From Allolobophora icterica (lineage: Eukaryota; Annelida; Clitellata; Crassiclitellata; Lumbricidae): a stretch of DNA of 64,000 nucleotides. The stretch's first letter is position 1; every line of letters starts with the position of its first letter. This document shows positions 48,753-55,760 of the stretch, one piece after another. The notes beneath the pieces were generated by a model. It was not told the DNA's origin. It was given only the letters and a program-made list of their open reading frames with translations, and made no database searches. Both the position numbers and the translations under genes were made by a program. The stretch is taken from the NCBI GenBank assembly GCA_963556255.1, contig OY744616.1:10162991-10226990 (forward strand), in the 5' to 3' direction.

Positions 48753-51700
48753 GCCATACAACGGGACATCAATGGTTGCGAGCTGTAGTCAGTGAAGGTC
48801 AAGGTTCCTACACAGCAACCGCCTCTGGGGAGGCTCAAACCCATGATCTCCGCGTTACAGGCCAAGCTCTCTAACCAATCGACTAGCGTGACGTTTATTA
48901 CATCCTCTGTTACGCCCAGTTGCTACGAAATGACAGCGCATGATGACATGGCTGCTGTATATATCGAGAGACTTAATGACATTGTAAATATCATTTACTT
49001 CAGTCAACTTCAAACACTGTGCTGATAACAAACAAATGACCAACTGTGCATGCCATAATAATGACACCAAACATTTTTCACTAGCAACGCATCACATGTG
49101 AATCAATGTCAGTAATGGCCATAAAGTACGTAAAATGGATTAACAAAAATTTCACATATATGTATTTTAAATTATATTATATCTTAAAGTACCCTATGCT
49201 AGCCCTGAGAGCAGCCATGGGTATGAAGTGTTAGCAACTTCATTTTCTTAGCCTCTGCATATGATGACGGGTGGCCAGTCCACCCTTGCCGTCTTATCTT
49301 ACCACCGACAGTGTACTGTCAGTGTACTATTTATAGCCGAGTTGGTTAGGGGCTCAGGTGGAGCCGAAATCTCGAAAAACATTTCTGCCCTGGCGAGTAT
49401 TTCAACCCCCGACCTCTCGGATAACAGTCCAGCAAGCTAACCACTATACCATCAAGCACCCCATATTGTATCTTTAAGGGAAACAAAAAATGCTCTGAAT
49501 GCATGAATGAATGAATGAATTAATGCATGCAATGTACCTCCAGTAACTTCACACATTGCATGAATAGCTGTGTCATCGGCAGATGGAATGTAAGTGAAAA
49601 CGTCAACAGGCGGCGCTGCACCCATCCGTAAAACAACTCCAAAGAGTCTTTGGTCCCAGCGGAAAGGTTCCTTTGTTAGTTCGCTGCCTGGAACAGCCGT
49701 GTTCATTGGAAGATTCAGCTGAAGCAAACGAGAAAAGGTGCTCCGGTAAAGCAACACTGCAAGCATCTTGCCAAGCCACTCTTACAAAGCAACTGAAATA
49801 GAACCAGCAAGGGTAGGAACGGAAGAAAAACCAGACCAGTCTGCAAGTATATATGCAAGCGTGCATGTACAGTATGTAAACAAGTGCGTGTCAAGTATGC
49901 ATACATGCATGTGTGGTGTGTACCAGTATGAAAGCATGTACATGTGCATGCGTTTATGTAACCATGTGTGTATTATTATCCGTGTGTGCAAGATGAAAGG
50001 AATTCGTCGACACCTGTCAACCACGGTTGGTACATCAATCATCTGTTTCTACACGTATGCAAGAGACGGCCAGCAGAGACATTATCCAACCACCAGAGCA
50101 TCATTCAATAATGGATCAACCTATAGTTCTCTTCGAATGATTACACAGGTGAGAATGACCTTCAAGAGGACCTTAAGTGCTAGGCGACCGTCCAAATATA
50201 CATATTATACACATACACTAGTAGGCATGCAAAAACATACAATCTTACACACATATAATTGCATCTAGATATTTAAACAGCATACATACAAATGTATTTA
50301 TATATTTCTCAATATGATGCATTTTAGAAGCCTACTAAAACTGCCTCTTAATTTATGAATAAAGCTATTGAATGCTGCTGCTGATGATGATAGCCAGTTT
50401 TATATATATAAAATCAATATGTCTGACCCAAAAACAATTCTACACATATCAATAACAATGCTACACATATCAATAAGATATGACATCGAAAGCAGACCAG
50501 ACAAGTCAGACATAAACCACAAAACAGATATTGCCACAACATTATTGAAGCCAGCCTAGTTTTCAAAAGAAGACAAGCATGCCAAATAGCGTAAATGCAA
50601 ATCATTTAAGTTATTCAATAAATTTGCATATGCAAAATAAGAAGTCTGGATTCAGTAAAGTAATATCAAAACGAGAGAGGCACAGCCTGTAACACCGCAT
50701 TCAAGTTAAAGATACTTTTAAAAGAGTAAAATCCAAACATCGCATGATTTTTCAGTTTCTCTGATAATTAATTACCAGATTCTGAAACTGTCCTCACCTC
50801 ACATACATTTGTAAGTCTGTGCTAGCATCTCATCATAACTGAAACCTCTTTTTCCTCGGCCATTTTACGTCAGCCATGTCCCTGGATTTCAGCTATCCAG
50901 ATTCCCGGACTTTGGCTAGTTTTGCAACTTCCCTAATTACGAGACCATCACCTGATGATGCCTTAAATTTGTTACAGGTAATAATTTAAAGAATTCCATA
51001 ACTAGTTTAAACCACTTGCAAAAACACCAAGGCCCCAGGCAATGTAACCCTTGTGTCATAGAACTGACACAGAAATGTGACATGAAATAATGAAGTACCC
51101 AGTACAAAGCTGACTTAGCTACACCAGATCCTCCTTATAGCATGCCTAATTAAAACATGGATTCTGCTATAAAACAGTCAGGTACAAGGATTCCGAGTTC
51201 AGGCTTTAGAAAATGGCTTTGTAATAACACAATCTTATCACAAGGCAGTCCTAGATATAGCTCCCACATGAGAATCATAAGGAGACTTGGCATATTTGAT
51301 GTGAACTCTGAAACACTGACGTGATTTCATTAGAAGAACAGCTCAGTGGCTGAGCTGTTTAAACTACAATTATTTCTTCATTATTCTGATTCTGAGCCTT
51401 AAGACTTATGGACTAATCTGGATATGACCTGATTACAGCTTGGTTTTGGTGTGCCATCGGTTGATGCCTTGTGCATTAGACGCTGGTGCAATAAAAATTA
51501 CTAATTATAATTTAATACTGCCATAAGAGTTTCTCTCACCGCACATGATGCACTCGTCATTGTTGTCATTTTGCTGCCATCTGTGAAGCAAATGATGATT
51601 GCGGGTTCCAGATAAAATGGACAGCGACCCTGGAAACACCAAGAAGTCAGGTAATGCTTAAATTGTAAGGCAAGATATTGCTTATGTAACTAAGGTATTC

Positions 51701-54700
51701 CTTTTGTCTGCATAAAATTAAGGTAAGGTTTTGCTAAGGTACTGCTTTCATTCATATAAGCCGTTCTTCGTACATAGTGCATCTCTAATTCAACAATGAA
51801 TTTCCCTGCATGAAGCAGAGGTTGAGGGATCTTTGAGCTTAAATACAAGCACAGAATACACCACCAAGCAACATTTTTTATAACCACCTATCTGCACACA
51901 AATACATGGCCCAAAACTGAGCTGTCAATTCCACAGGACACATTATGAGTCAATCTTGGACGCACAAGCAAAGGCCAACATATCGGTAACAAGCATGGAT
52001 TTGGCAGGCAGATTACAGACACGTGGGGCGTGGTGGCTCAGTGGTAAGTTCGACGCCTTGTGACCGGAGGGTTGCAGGTTCGAATCCCACTCTAGCCACT
52101 GAGTACGGACCTTGGGCAAGTCCTTCACTCGCGATTGCTCGTGGCGCTTCAGCGTGAAAACTCCGACACAGTATCAATGCTGTAGTCGGGAGCGCATCTG
52201 AATAGTAGTTGACTTCGAGAGGCGCTATAGAAATATCCGGAATAAATAAAAAAATAAAAAAATAAAATACTACAGAGACACGCATTGAAACAAATGAACC
52301 AGCATCATAAACTATATTCATTTCGGCTTTCCTACAGATGTAATTAATAAGAGAAGAGGGAAGCAAGCAACAATGAGCTATGTAAGCAAGAAAATTACAT
52401 AAACAAATATTGTGTAAACAAAATATAAACATAATCAGCAGTCAAGAACATCTTTTTCTCCACATGTGCCCAACTTCCCGCTTCCACTTCCGTACCATAT
52501 ACATATCCGAACTACCTCAACCAACATCTTTAATAACATCAACCACCATTCACCTCACTAAATGACACATCAAAGAGACCTTATCTCTCCCATCTTCACT
52601 CTATCCAACTCTGTACCATACTCCAAGCTTCAGCTAATTCCTGACAACAAGGGTTATAATATATAAGTATATGCTCACAAAAATCAAAGCTCACAACTAG
52701 AATGTACTAAAGTAGAACCTAAACCCAACCATCTGTCCACATTGCCCATAACCACATACAGAACTCTTCAATGACTATATAGACTACACATATTACATAT
52801 AGTCTAAGCAAAATCAACTGCCACATTTTTCTCAAATAATTATTATTATTATTACAGAGATTTTATATAGAGCCCATTCAACGTTATCTATTTGGGAGTG
52901 TTCCCAGTCCAACCCCGGTCAAACAAGACAGTTTTAAGGAAAGAGTGGAGCAGAGAAGAGCATCTAGAATCTAGAAATAATCTAGAATCCACAATTTTCA
53001 TTTCCTCATCTATATACCCAACAAAACCTCCTAGTCAATATGGATTCGAAACGTGGGCCTGAGAAAGGAGGACATCAAACGAATGGAGGTTTTGAAGGGT
53101 GGATTTATCAGAGGATGGAGAAAATTAGTTGGATTAACACACAAAAAATGAGGAGATGTTGAAAAGAGTTGGGAAAGTCCCAGGAAGAAAGATCTTTGAT
53201 AGCTATTACTCGACAGAAAAAAATGGATTGGTCATGTTCATGTTTGTGGGCCATGGTGGCTCAGTGGTAAGTTCGGTGCCTTGCGACCGGAGGGTTGCAG
53301 GTTCGAATCCCACTCTAGCCGCTGCGTACGGACCTTAGGCAAGTCCTTCACTCGCGATTGCTCGTGGCGCTTCGGCGTGAAAACTCCGACACAGTGTACC
53401 AATGCTGTAGTCGGGAGCGCCTCTGAGTAGTAGTAGACTTGAGGAGGCGCTATAGAAATATCTGAAATAAATAAAAAAATAAATAAAATCTGGACAATGA
53501 TGGCTGGACAGGCTTAAAGAAGCTCAGTGCATTATCTGACATTTGAACCTGCCAGAGGGCAAAGAACCTGAGGAAGACCTCCTAGTTAATCTCAGAAGAA
53601 ACAGACCTGTCCATATGTGTCAATTCCCGAAGTCATGCGATTTATGTTGAGAAGATCAAATGTGTGCTTGAGCGCAGGACCGAGCGTCGACAGGCCAAGC
53701 GCTTCCAGGTTTTTTAATTCCTTCATGAATGTGGCATGGTTTTCTTTCCATCCAGCCTACAAAAGAAATCCAAGCCAATTAACTTAGCTTGTACTATAGC
53801 TAAGTGCATCACATGTCGATTAACACTTTGACCGCTAGGGATGTGTTAATATGGCCTCCATTGGGTAAGTTCAGTGCACAGTTAGTTCAGAGGTCATAGT
53901 GCTAAGGAAGTGACCGAGTAAGTAGCAGAGAACGTTTACATACATACAAAAACCACATTATGATGGGTGTAAAAATAACAAAGACTAACTATAACTAAAT
54001 ATATCGATTCACAGAACTACTTTCAAGTAGTTTACATTTAATAGGCAATATGAAACGGTGCACTCTCCTGCAAAGAGAACCTGTCCCCACAAGAGGTTGC
54101 CAAAACTAATGAAGGCAGTGTCCAGTTAGCTGCAATCTCTGGAATTGCTTGAGCAATTAGCTCTTCTGCAGTAGTTTTCCACATATTCGCCATCAATGAC
54201 CTTTCTTATGAACTCCACTAGTACATGCAGCACCAAGTGATTTAAGAAAGCCAGCATATGCAGGTAATGCATACATGATTCTTGAAAGAATGATCACAAC
54301 AAAACTTCAAGATATCGTAATCGTAACTGTAAACTCCAAATATCGAAAGCACTACCCTAAAGCAAAGTGCAAGCACCAGATTATTCATGAGCGTTGCAGA
54401 ATATGTAGGATCTGTGTTCATAGATGGTTGAGAAGAAAGTATATCTGGTTAATGATGCTACGAAAACAGTTCGCTTGGTCGATAAACGAAAGTTCAAACT
54501 GTACAAAGATTTAAAACAGCTTTATATTCTATAGCTGTTCATTTTCGGGACATGGGGATAGTGGCCAATGGAACATATCATACCAGGCCACCAAGTTTTT
54601 TATTTTGGATATTTTTTATTTTGGAGATATTAAGTTGCTGTGGTGGTCCAGAGCTAATATTATGAAAGTCTGCATTAATCCCAATGCAAGCAGTTTTAGG

Positions 54701-55516
54701 ATTCCAAGTACTTCACTTTCGCACAGTTATCTCATTTTTAGGTAGCTCTATAAATAACTGTAGAATACGGCTAAAAAACTTAGAAGTGCTTTCTGGTTGC
54801 AAGACACAATGCCTCAAGCATTCCAATTGTATATTTGTGTTTGATTCCCCTATTCATCAAGCATTACATAATCCTTTCTGTTACTTTGCCTTGGACAATA
54901 CAACAGCTTAGTCTTCTTCCATAAGTCGATCATGTTTGCACCCAGAAAAACATTGCTTCCATTTAAATGCTTGCTTACTTACTCTCCAAATCGAAACAAA
55001 ATAGTCCACGCGCAAGTTTTTCTCATTTCAGTTTACACCCCTGGCCGCATCACTGCGCAACAACACTGCAGCCATCATGGCGAACAATGCGAGAGAAGAA
55101 TTGGTTTGGGTGTTTTAAATCCGACAATTCGGTCTATACCGACGTAAATGGACCTACATCGCATAACAGAAACCACACTAAGAAGATGTAGGAATCAATC
55201 ATAATAAAATTAAATAAAAGAACCACTAACTTTGACGTTTGCTGGCGGATCTTCAAACGTTAGTAGCATGTATCTATCCCAGCGACTGTTCGGATCTCTC
55301 GACCTTATCTACAAAATCAACCAGCAAACTGGTTACACCCTTAAACAGCGCTACATAAAACTTTGTACCGGCCACAAAACAATTTGTGTGGGTTTGTTTC
55401 ATTACCTTCATGAACGTCTCAACTGCGCCTTTCGCTACGTCTAACATCGTAGTCCCCATATAAGTTCGTTGGTTCATCGAGGCGCTTGTATCGACAAGAA
55501 ATACGATAATTGTCAT
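22410..55516 (-). CDS. INTS6: Integrator complex subunit 6
   Basis: Eighteen exons join in phase into 890 codons (human 887): 55406-55516, 55231-55308, 53607-53756, 51540-51629, 49538-49718, 47752-47901, 46717-46886, 44496-44648, 43813-43945, 42929-43023, 41765-41878, 41080-41309, 40147-40253, 39201-39337, 38426-38537, 36525-36653, 23592-23870, 22410-22663. INTS6 belongs to the nuclear Integrator complex and anchors PP2A to it; Integrator cleaves snRNA and promoter-proximal RNAs. The N-terminus is a von Willebrand A domain with MIDAS DTSAS at residues 9-13 and CFTDGSK later. Conserved anchors are PGSELTKEPFRWDQRLF, CLESLVQKCQSGVV, GHWPIPESFWPD, FGYLKAST, GNYQEYLKKLPQPLREIE, HTFGNPFK and IMIDEADE. 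Exon 18 holds the C-terminal helical domain (KHLRSLQG...RFKKQAL). The exon 15 donor (GTTGGA) is weak. A GTGAGT lies 10 nt before the stop, so a further exon cannot be excluded. Intron 16 is 12.7 kb because of a gypsy insertion. Confidence 0.96.
22715..22780 (-). repeat. Interspersed repeat end (ATGCGAATCTGAG type)
   Basis: ACATTTTTAATGTGTGCAGT, then CACACAGAAATGCGAATCTG, is shared with 38100-38170 and, on the other strand, 40745-40815. It is followed or preceded by ATT runs, as expected for a retrotransposon 3' end. It lies in INTS6 intron 17. Confidence 0.6.
22780..23120. repeat. Diverged interspersed repeat in INTS6 intron 17
   Basis: A stretch including TAGATTCCACTTCTTGGGGC and CACGAAATGCACGAGAGTCC resembles fragments of dispersed non-LTR elements, and part of it echoes 11870-11960. 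The family is not identified. Confidence 0.35.
24052..24335 (+). repeat. tRNA-headed SINE (family C) with (ATT)n tail
   Basis: The head has GTTGAATGGTAACACTCTGG and GCGGGTTCGATACC, about 35 bp apart, like A and B boxes. The body has TGGGTGCCTTGCAGGCTGCC. The tail is TTTAATAAACGAATATTATT. A headless relative is at 7040-7200. It lies in INTS6 intron 16. Confidence 0.75.
24340..24719. other. INTS6 intron 16 beside the gypsy element
   Basis: It holds a reverse fragment of the TACTAAAAGTGAC-type repeat near 24355-24410. I see nothing else. Confidence 0.4.
24720..24723. repeat. Target site duplication TTAT (left)
   Basis: Matches 36465-36468 on the far side of the element. A 4- to 6-bp duplication is normal for Ty3/gypsy integrases. 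Confidence 0.85.
25290..25320. repeat. 31-bp palindrome in the 3' LTR
   Basis: GCGATAATAT and ATATTATCGC arms surround a centre containing TACACGTGTA, so nearly the whole 31 bp is self-complementary and has a CACGTG core. The twin is at 34835-34865 in the 5' LTR, 3 nt before the gag-frame ATG. Confidence 0.9.
25898..26028. repeat. Four tandem 34-36-bp units in the LTR
   Basis: Units start at 25898, 25932, 25966 and 26002, each beginning GCCGAAGTCGCGTAAAACTC or a close variant. The same array is at 35443-35573. Confidence 0.85.
26920..26932 (-). promoter_or_regulatory. Polypurine tract
   Basis: On the - strand AAGGTGGGGAGAG directly precedes the TGTGG start of the 3' LTR. This is the usual site for plus-strand priming. 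Confidence 0.85.
27063..27212. repeat. Two tandem 75-bp units in the gypsy 3' non-coding region
   Basis: The units start at 27063 and 27138 with TCTCGGCACCCTGCACGTAC and are almost identical. Confidence 0.9.
27439..27700. repeat. Three spaced copies of an imperfect palindrome
   Basis: CCAACGCAATTAAGCGTT occurs at 27567-27584 and 27683-27700, with a one-base variant at 27439-27456. AACGC and GCGTT form inverted arms around AATTAA. They lie between the integrase stop and the polypurine tract. Confidence 0.8.
27767..28375 (-). CDS. Integrase C-terminal part, after an in-frame stop
   Basis: This segment is in the same frame as the long upstream reading frame and is cut off from it only by a TAA at 28376-28378. 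It encodes the region following the integrase core: a basic helical stretch, then RYYTGPFLVIQVLSPYLYRI, the GPY/F module of many gypsy integrases, then HVDKLKPFY and an acidic Pro/Glu-rich tail. The first ATG is at 28324. It would be made only by stop readthrough or by an intact copy elsewhere. Confidence 0.75.
   Translation of the reverse strand, partial: RTPNFLFLGRENHTPLDLILAQVTEFERPSYSDMEEYVEKQKEKMERSYRLVREQLKRVAERRKKAYDLRVRPSKFAQGDWVYYYYPRLRSERKTKWARYYTGPFLVIQVLSPYLYRIQKNPKSTLMVVHVDKLKPFYGKPPSTWLPERDRNLELPTVDWPVLAQDSNAEHEPEEPSENPDETADPELPPGRRTRRRPRLDG
28376..34831 (-). CDS. Ty3/gypsy Gag-Pol reading frame, 2151 codons
   Basis: One unbroken frame starting inside the 5' LTR. About the first 900 residues are charged and gag-like, with a capsid-like helical part (near RWSDQEKADQLM). 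A zinc knuckle, CYLCKRKGHMKRFC (C-x2-C-x4-H-x4-C), is near residue 1020. The protease has LLDSGSEMS near 1085. The reverse transcriptase has RFCIDYRQLN near 1447 and the catalytic YLDD near 1550. RNase H has DTDASAYAIGAVLSQ near 1695. The integrase has an HHCC finger near 1945-1985 and DDE residues in GIDITGP, TDQGP and MIERFH. The frame stops at TAA 28376-28378 within the integrase, just after the core, where family members normally continue. The first 187 residues are LTR-encoded; true translation may begin there or further down. Confidence 0.9.
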   Translation of the reverse strand: MFACLRRHDVTTRQMYTLSSRTRERSEFSPIDDNSRVMRCRMVREGSVKAEKKRKSLTKRSHRKLRTPAGKRANPVLKDGHPEDEDVAHPATAAVAESESEMELDSDTVRKQAIPSGPPLGEMGTESGDREPLVYSRSRQDSDPGDSRRSVGWSRTQPDDEAASRVRPTQIGTTSDEGLVDLERRTSQTGTRSGVLAFSCHRTRQGPEDTEDESDEVPHSEHGGARPKLRKRKSKRRLLDETGAPDETSAFETEAGTRSGRERGFHEDNGWLITVPKTTEVVQNDVNNETFTHWRETVGESRFDRSKPLVDNRSGNLVQVQVPSIVRGRQPVQLRQACDRPRDIETGLKPRGDAVVQKTSGDIVAHQRNEGNRVPFTNMEEGRPRPVTDEVDWQAEMSYLRQSVAMMSSKLEELSVPAAQHAKSYRRETSGKPTGPGYQMDRRGKLQIEEPARSRGNTETREEVSLSETSEKLRSRYLPEDSGRESHGKTARQSSRQRLLTRGRVEAKLRSSVSSSDSDTDSVGPEEAMRTGVFDRKNLRQRGRHESYEKTERETYGKERLPEYERRGLKQALDRETERESNMGRDRDHLAWDETHERYSKGHKPDSRSRNCLRYDESDRPPESGKRDIREEDRRVTFVNGNSQSSRNKYKRSESKDYAGGEPRRKGQRQAEYISDEDSATSGDREMTTMSSKWRTGKTLGTLRGQSRHRSVVRTDEENGSRSNDEDNRRGNPKKSVGRSLVTRTRGDDRSDRGIRIKLEKYDGKSAIAAFLAKFEVCARCNRWSDQEKADQLMCALTGPASQLLWDMGAQRDVSWRELVERLKARYGSDDQTSLYRMKLRTYRQAHGETLSSVVQEVRRLMALAYPGPTSDIVETVACDAFIDALANQDLGQKVREREPVNLEAAYKHAVRLDAYGRSSTQGGDLDRRHARVKVTMEDRKDSSTEGQQSRRLEDLERKIKNLSRELDRVTISQNLGIVPRKPHERENSSDLAVGDQRTTEPNVGWRRIYPPTRLRNPDIECYLCKRKGHMKRFCPQRNAETNGATGTSEPTKAEPIQEETQNRLVKGSRVAYVVARLTGKRIHCLLDSGSEMSLVPRRFVLDAVLVPSEQRLLAANGSQIKVDGETNLKIRIGKQVYPVPCLVTDQVTEVILGLSWLEANQARWDFASRCVFLGSEKIPLKEVVTESMCRRVIVQEDIIVPPRSEVDVPAWVVYPHFQKDNEDWTTIPMELSKDLIIGRTLVTGRDTEVWIRMLNVGDRDSLVKKRTECPLERVNVVDVTVNRARTEPYDEPYRSENPGKPTGPGYPEERRGKQQSTIDRFGSKISTTASVAEQTLNPLAEQTLKRLWEEVPADISEEERIRLRKLVLTYSATFSLNESDNGFTSVIQHEIDTGQEKPVRQPLRRQPLSMLPEVDRQVEDMLRQGIIEPSISEWASNVVMVKKKDGSMRFCIDYRQLNLKTRKDAHPLPLIRESLDTLGGARWYSTFDLRAGYHQMALHPRDKHKTGFVTRRGSFQFKVLPFGLCNSPASFCRLMNLVLTGLNYDICLVYLDDIIVFSRDVETHMQRLEMIFRRLQEYNLKLKPSKCYLLQQRVLFLGHVLSEEGVATDPSKIKAVEEWSAPRNLRQVRSFVGLCSYYRRFIHDFAVVAQPLHFLTRKNVPFHWTDECQGAFEELKRKLVSAPILGLPNDEGQYILDTDASAYAIGAVLSQVQEGEETVICYASRLLSTAERNYNVTRRELLAVVYFLKEFRQYLLGSKFLLRTDHSALQWLRRTPEPIGQQARWLEMIEEFDMEICHRPGAKHGNADAMSRGPGEEQPKVVTMRVTNEDVMWARPIGEVTRSEVTSEDTGQEIRWTKEFLRREQQSDYNIGTVLDWKESKHHPTQAELSPANGEVKVLVSNWNQLEVLQGVLHRGWIQGNTGKAERSQLVVPLSLRQEMLQLTHASFAGGHFGIRKSLTQLQRRAYWPSWKDDVRRFCQRCDRCARYRREKPPRQGYMQTPVVGEPMERFGIDITGPHPVSSKGNKYILTAIDYFSRWAEALPIRNQEAVTVAESLMVHVFSRFGMPRQILTDQGPCFESKLFKELCKRMEIDKVRTTPYRPSGNGMIERFHRTLNMLIGKVVSERQKDWDVHVPYVMAAYRGTEHEAT
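34249..34265 (-). promoter_or_regulatory. Primer binding site
   Basis: On the - strand TGGTACCAGAAGTGGGG begins 3 nt after the end of the 5' LTR. It looks like the complement of a tRNA 3' end (leucine type is my guess). The gag frame is open across it. Confidence 0.7.
34269..36464 (-). repeat. 5' LTR (2196 bp)
   Basis: Same length and ends as the left LTR. It should hold the promoter for the element's RNA. It carries the 31-bp palindrome (34835-34865), the ATG of the long frame (34831) and the 34-36-bp tandem array (35443-35573). Confidence 0.95.
34835..34865. promoter_or_regulatory. 31-bp palindrome just before the gag-frame ATG
   Basis: Same sequence as 25290-25320. On the - strand it ends 3 nt before the ATG at 34831. 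It combines TATATATTA-like and CACGTG motifs, so it could be a core promoter, a factor site or an RNA hairpin. No choice can be made from sequence. Confidence 0.7.
36465..36468. repeat. Target site duplication TTAT (right)
   Basis: Pairs with 24720-24723. Confidence 0.85.
37503..37680 (+). repeat. Three imperfect repeats of about 60-70 bp
   Basis: CAAATCAGAGAGG, then AGAGAGTAGTCCAAAAGAGG and CCGAGTCAGG, recur three times inside the hAT element. Confidence 0.75.
37871..37950. repeat. 22-bp inverted repeat with 36-nt loop
   Basis: GAATTCTCACAGCCTACGTC with CG at 37871-37892 is exactly inverted at 37929-37950. It could be a stem-loop or the remnant ends of a nested small element. Confidence 0.9.
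38100..38170 (-). repeat. Interspersed repeat end (ATGCGAATCTGAG type)
   Basis: AAAGTCACACAGAAATGCGA with ATCTGAGGCGCGG beside an ATT run; same family as 22715-22780 and 40745-40815. Confidence 0.6.
38850..39035 (+). repeat. SINE (family A), head degraded
   Basis: The body GACCTTGAGCAAGTCC and the tail TTTTGGAAGGAGGACAATAT, then GTTGTATTGTG, match 14756-14975. It lies in INTS6 intron 14. Confidence 0.65.
39338..40146. other. INTS6 intron 13
   Basis: No gene or repeat that I can name. Confidence 0.5.
40500..40685 (+). repeat. tRNA-headed SINE (family A)
   Basis: The head is GGGCTGTAACTGATTGGTAA with GAGCGCTGG and ACAGGTTCAAGCC. The body is GACCCTGAGCAAGTCCTTCA. The tail TGATCATTATATAGTGGCGC with TTAATAAATGCC reappears in reverse near 57612-57660. 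Confidence 0.75.
40745..40815 (+). repeat. Interspersed repeat end (ATGCGAATCTGAG type)
   Basis: Opposite-strand copy of 22715-22780: CTCTGATTCGCATTTCTTTG, then GCGCATTAAAAATGTTTGTA and an AAT run. Confidence 0.6.
41902..42232. repeat. Seven-copy 47-bp minisatellite
   Basis: Units of 47 bp starting AAATGGAAACAGTGC and containing TTTTTGAGACATGCAGCCAC are nearly identical. The array begins 24 bp from the 3' splice site of INTS6 exon 11 (41878). Confidence 0.95.
42235..42928. other. Rest of INTS6 intron 10
   Basis: It contains a copy of the GGTTTTGGTG-type repeat tail at 42390-42470 (GATTACAGCTTGATTTTGGT and TTGTGCATTTGACACTGGCA). I see nothing else. Confidence 0.5.
43024..43565. other. INTS6 intron 9, upstream part
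   Basis: No gene or repeat that I can name. Confidence 0.45.
43570..43785 (+). mobile_element. LINE 3' fragment with (GAAT)n tail
   Basis: The frame reads HAFSVVGPTTRNHLPSDLH and FYKHLKTVLYRRSWAG, the usual C-terminus of CR1/L2-like ORF2 proteins. It is followed by GGGAGTGCCTCTGAGTAGGC and a GAAT tail. Only the last roughly 60 codons remain. It lies in INTS6 intron 9. Confidence 0.65.
45001..45672. mobile_element. hAT-type MITE, 672 bp
   Basis: The ends TAGGGTTGTTAA are inverted, and the 8-bp target duplication CTTATGCA is exact at 44993-45000 and 45673-45680. GATTATCG and CGATAATC motifs recur near both ends. It lies in INTS6 intron 7. No coding capacity. Confidence 0.9.
48000..48212 (-). 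repeat. tRNA-headed SINE (family A), reverse
   Basis: On the - strand GGGGCACGGTAGCCCAATTG with ATAGAGTGCTCA and GCACGGGTTCTAACC form the head, followed by GACCTTGAGCAAGTCCTTAA. It lies in INTS6 intron 5. Confidence 0.75.
48216..48475 (-). repeat. SINE (family D), reverse
   Basis: It shares GAGACAGCCACAGGTATGAA, GTTGACAACTTCATTT and AGACCTCTCGGA with 49190-49462, where the tRNA-like head is clearer. Confidence 0.6.
48605..48905 (-). repeat. SINE (family A), reverse, with (CA)n
   Basis: On the - strand CTAGTCGATTGGTTAGAGAG and GATCATGGGTTTGAGCC are the head. A (CA)n run of 46 bp (48705-48750) interrupts the body. Confidence 0.65.
49190..49462 (-). repeat. tRNA-headed SINE (family D), reverse
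   Basis: On the - strand GATGGTATAGTGGTTAGCTT and GAGAGGTCGGGGGTTGAAAT fit A and B boxes. The relative is at 48216-48475. It lies in INTS6 intron 5. Confidence 0.7.
49719..51539. other. INTS6 intron 4
   Basis: Mostly unique AT-rich sequence with a TGCATGTGTG-rich stretch at 49850-49990. A repeat tail of the GGTTTTGGTG type lies at 51425-51510 (GATTACAGCTTGGTTTTGGT, GCATTAGACGCTGGTGCAAT). No nested gene is seen. Confidence 0.5.
52018..52265 (+). repeat. tRNA-headed SINE (family B)
   Basis: The head GTGGTGGCTCAGTGGTAAGT and GCAGGTTCGAATCCCACTC has strong A and B boxes. The body is GGACCTTGGGCAAGTCCTTC. The 3' end is GGCGCTATAGAAATATC with an AATAAA-rich tail. It lies in INTS6 intron 3. Confidence 0.9.
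53248..53490 (+). repeat. tRNA-headed SINE (family B)
   Basis: Close copy of 52018-52265 in the same intron and orientation, with the same A and B boxes and an AATAAATAAAAAAATAAA tail. Confidence 0.9.
53757..55230. other. INTS6 intron 2
   Basis: No gene or named repeat is seen. Confidence 0.5.
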
Positions 55517-55760
55517 CCTGCATTAGTTATACACACTCTGGCTAAATAAAACGCAGTTTTTGTGTGATTTTGGGAGGTTTTGAACCCTATCCTCTCCTCT
55601 CGCTCTACCGTCTCTTCCTCGCTGCTAGTCGAGCAGCTAAGGCAAGCCACGGTCGGTCGTCACGTGACCCTTCCGCCATTGCGCCCCCATTGGTAGACGA
55701 TGGTCACGTGCACGAGTAAGCTCTGAAATGCGATTGGTTATGATTCTTGCTCCAACGCCG
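55517..55760 (-). promoter_or_regulatory. INTS6 5' leader and likely promoter
   Basis: Upstream of the ATG lies a locally GC-richer stretch with two CACGTG boxes (55661-55666 and 55705-55710) and two ATTGG (CCAAT on the - strand) at 55689-55693 and 55733-55737. No TATA box is obvious. The transcription start is not fixed. Confidence 0.5.

Noticed and set aside
52018..53340. Functional tRNA genes at the SINE heads
   Set aside because: A and B boxes are good, but the flanks do not pair as a tRNA acceptor stem, and the heads continue into SINE bodies repeated elsewhere.
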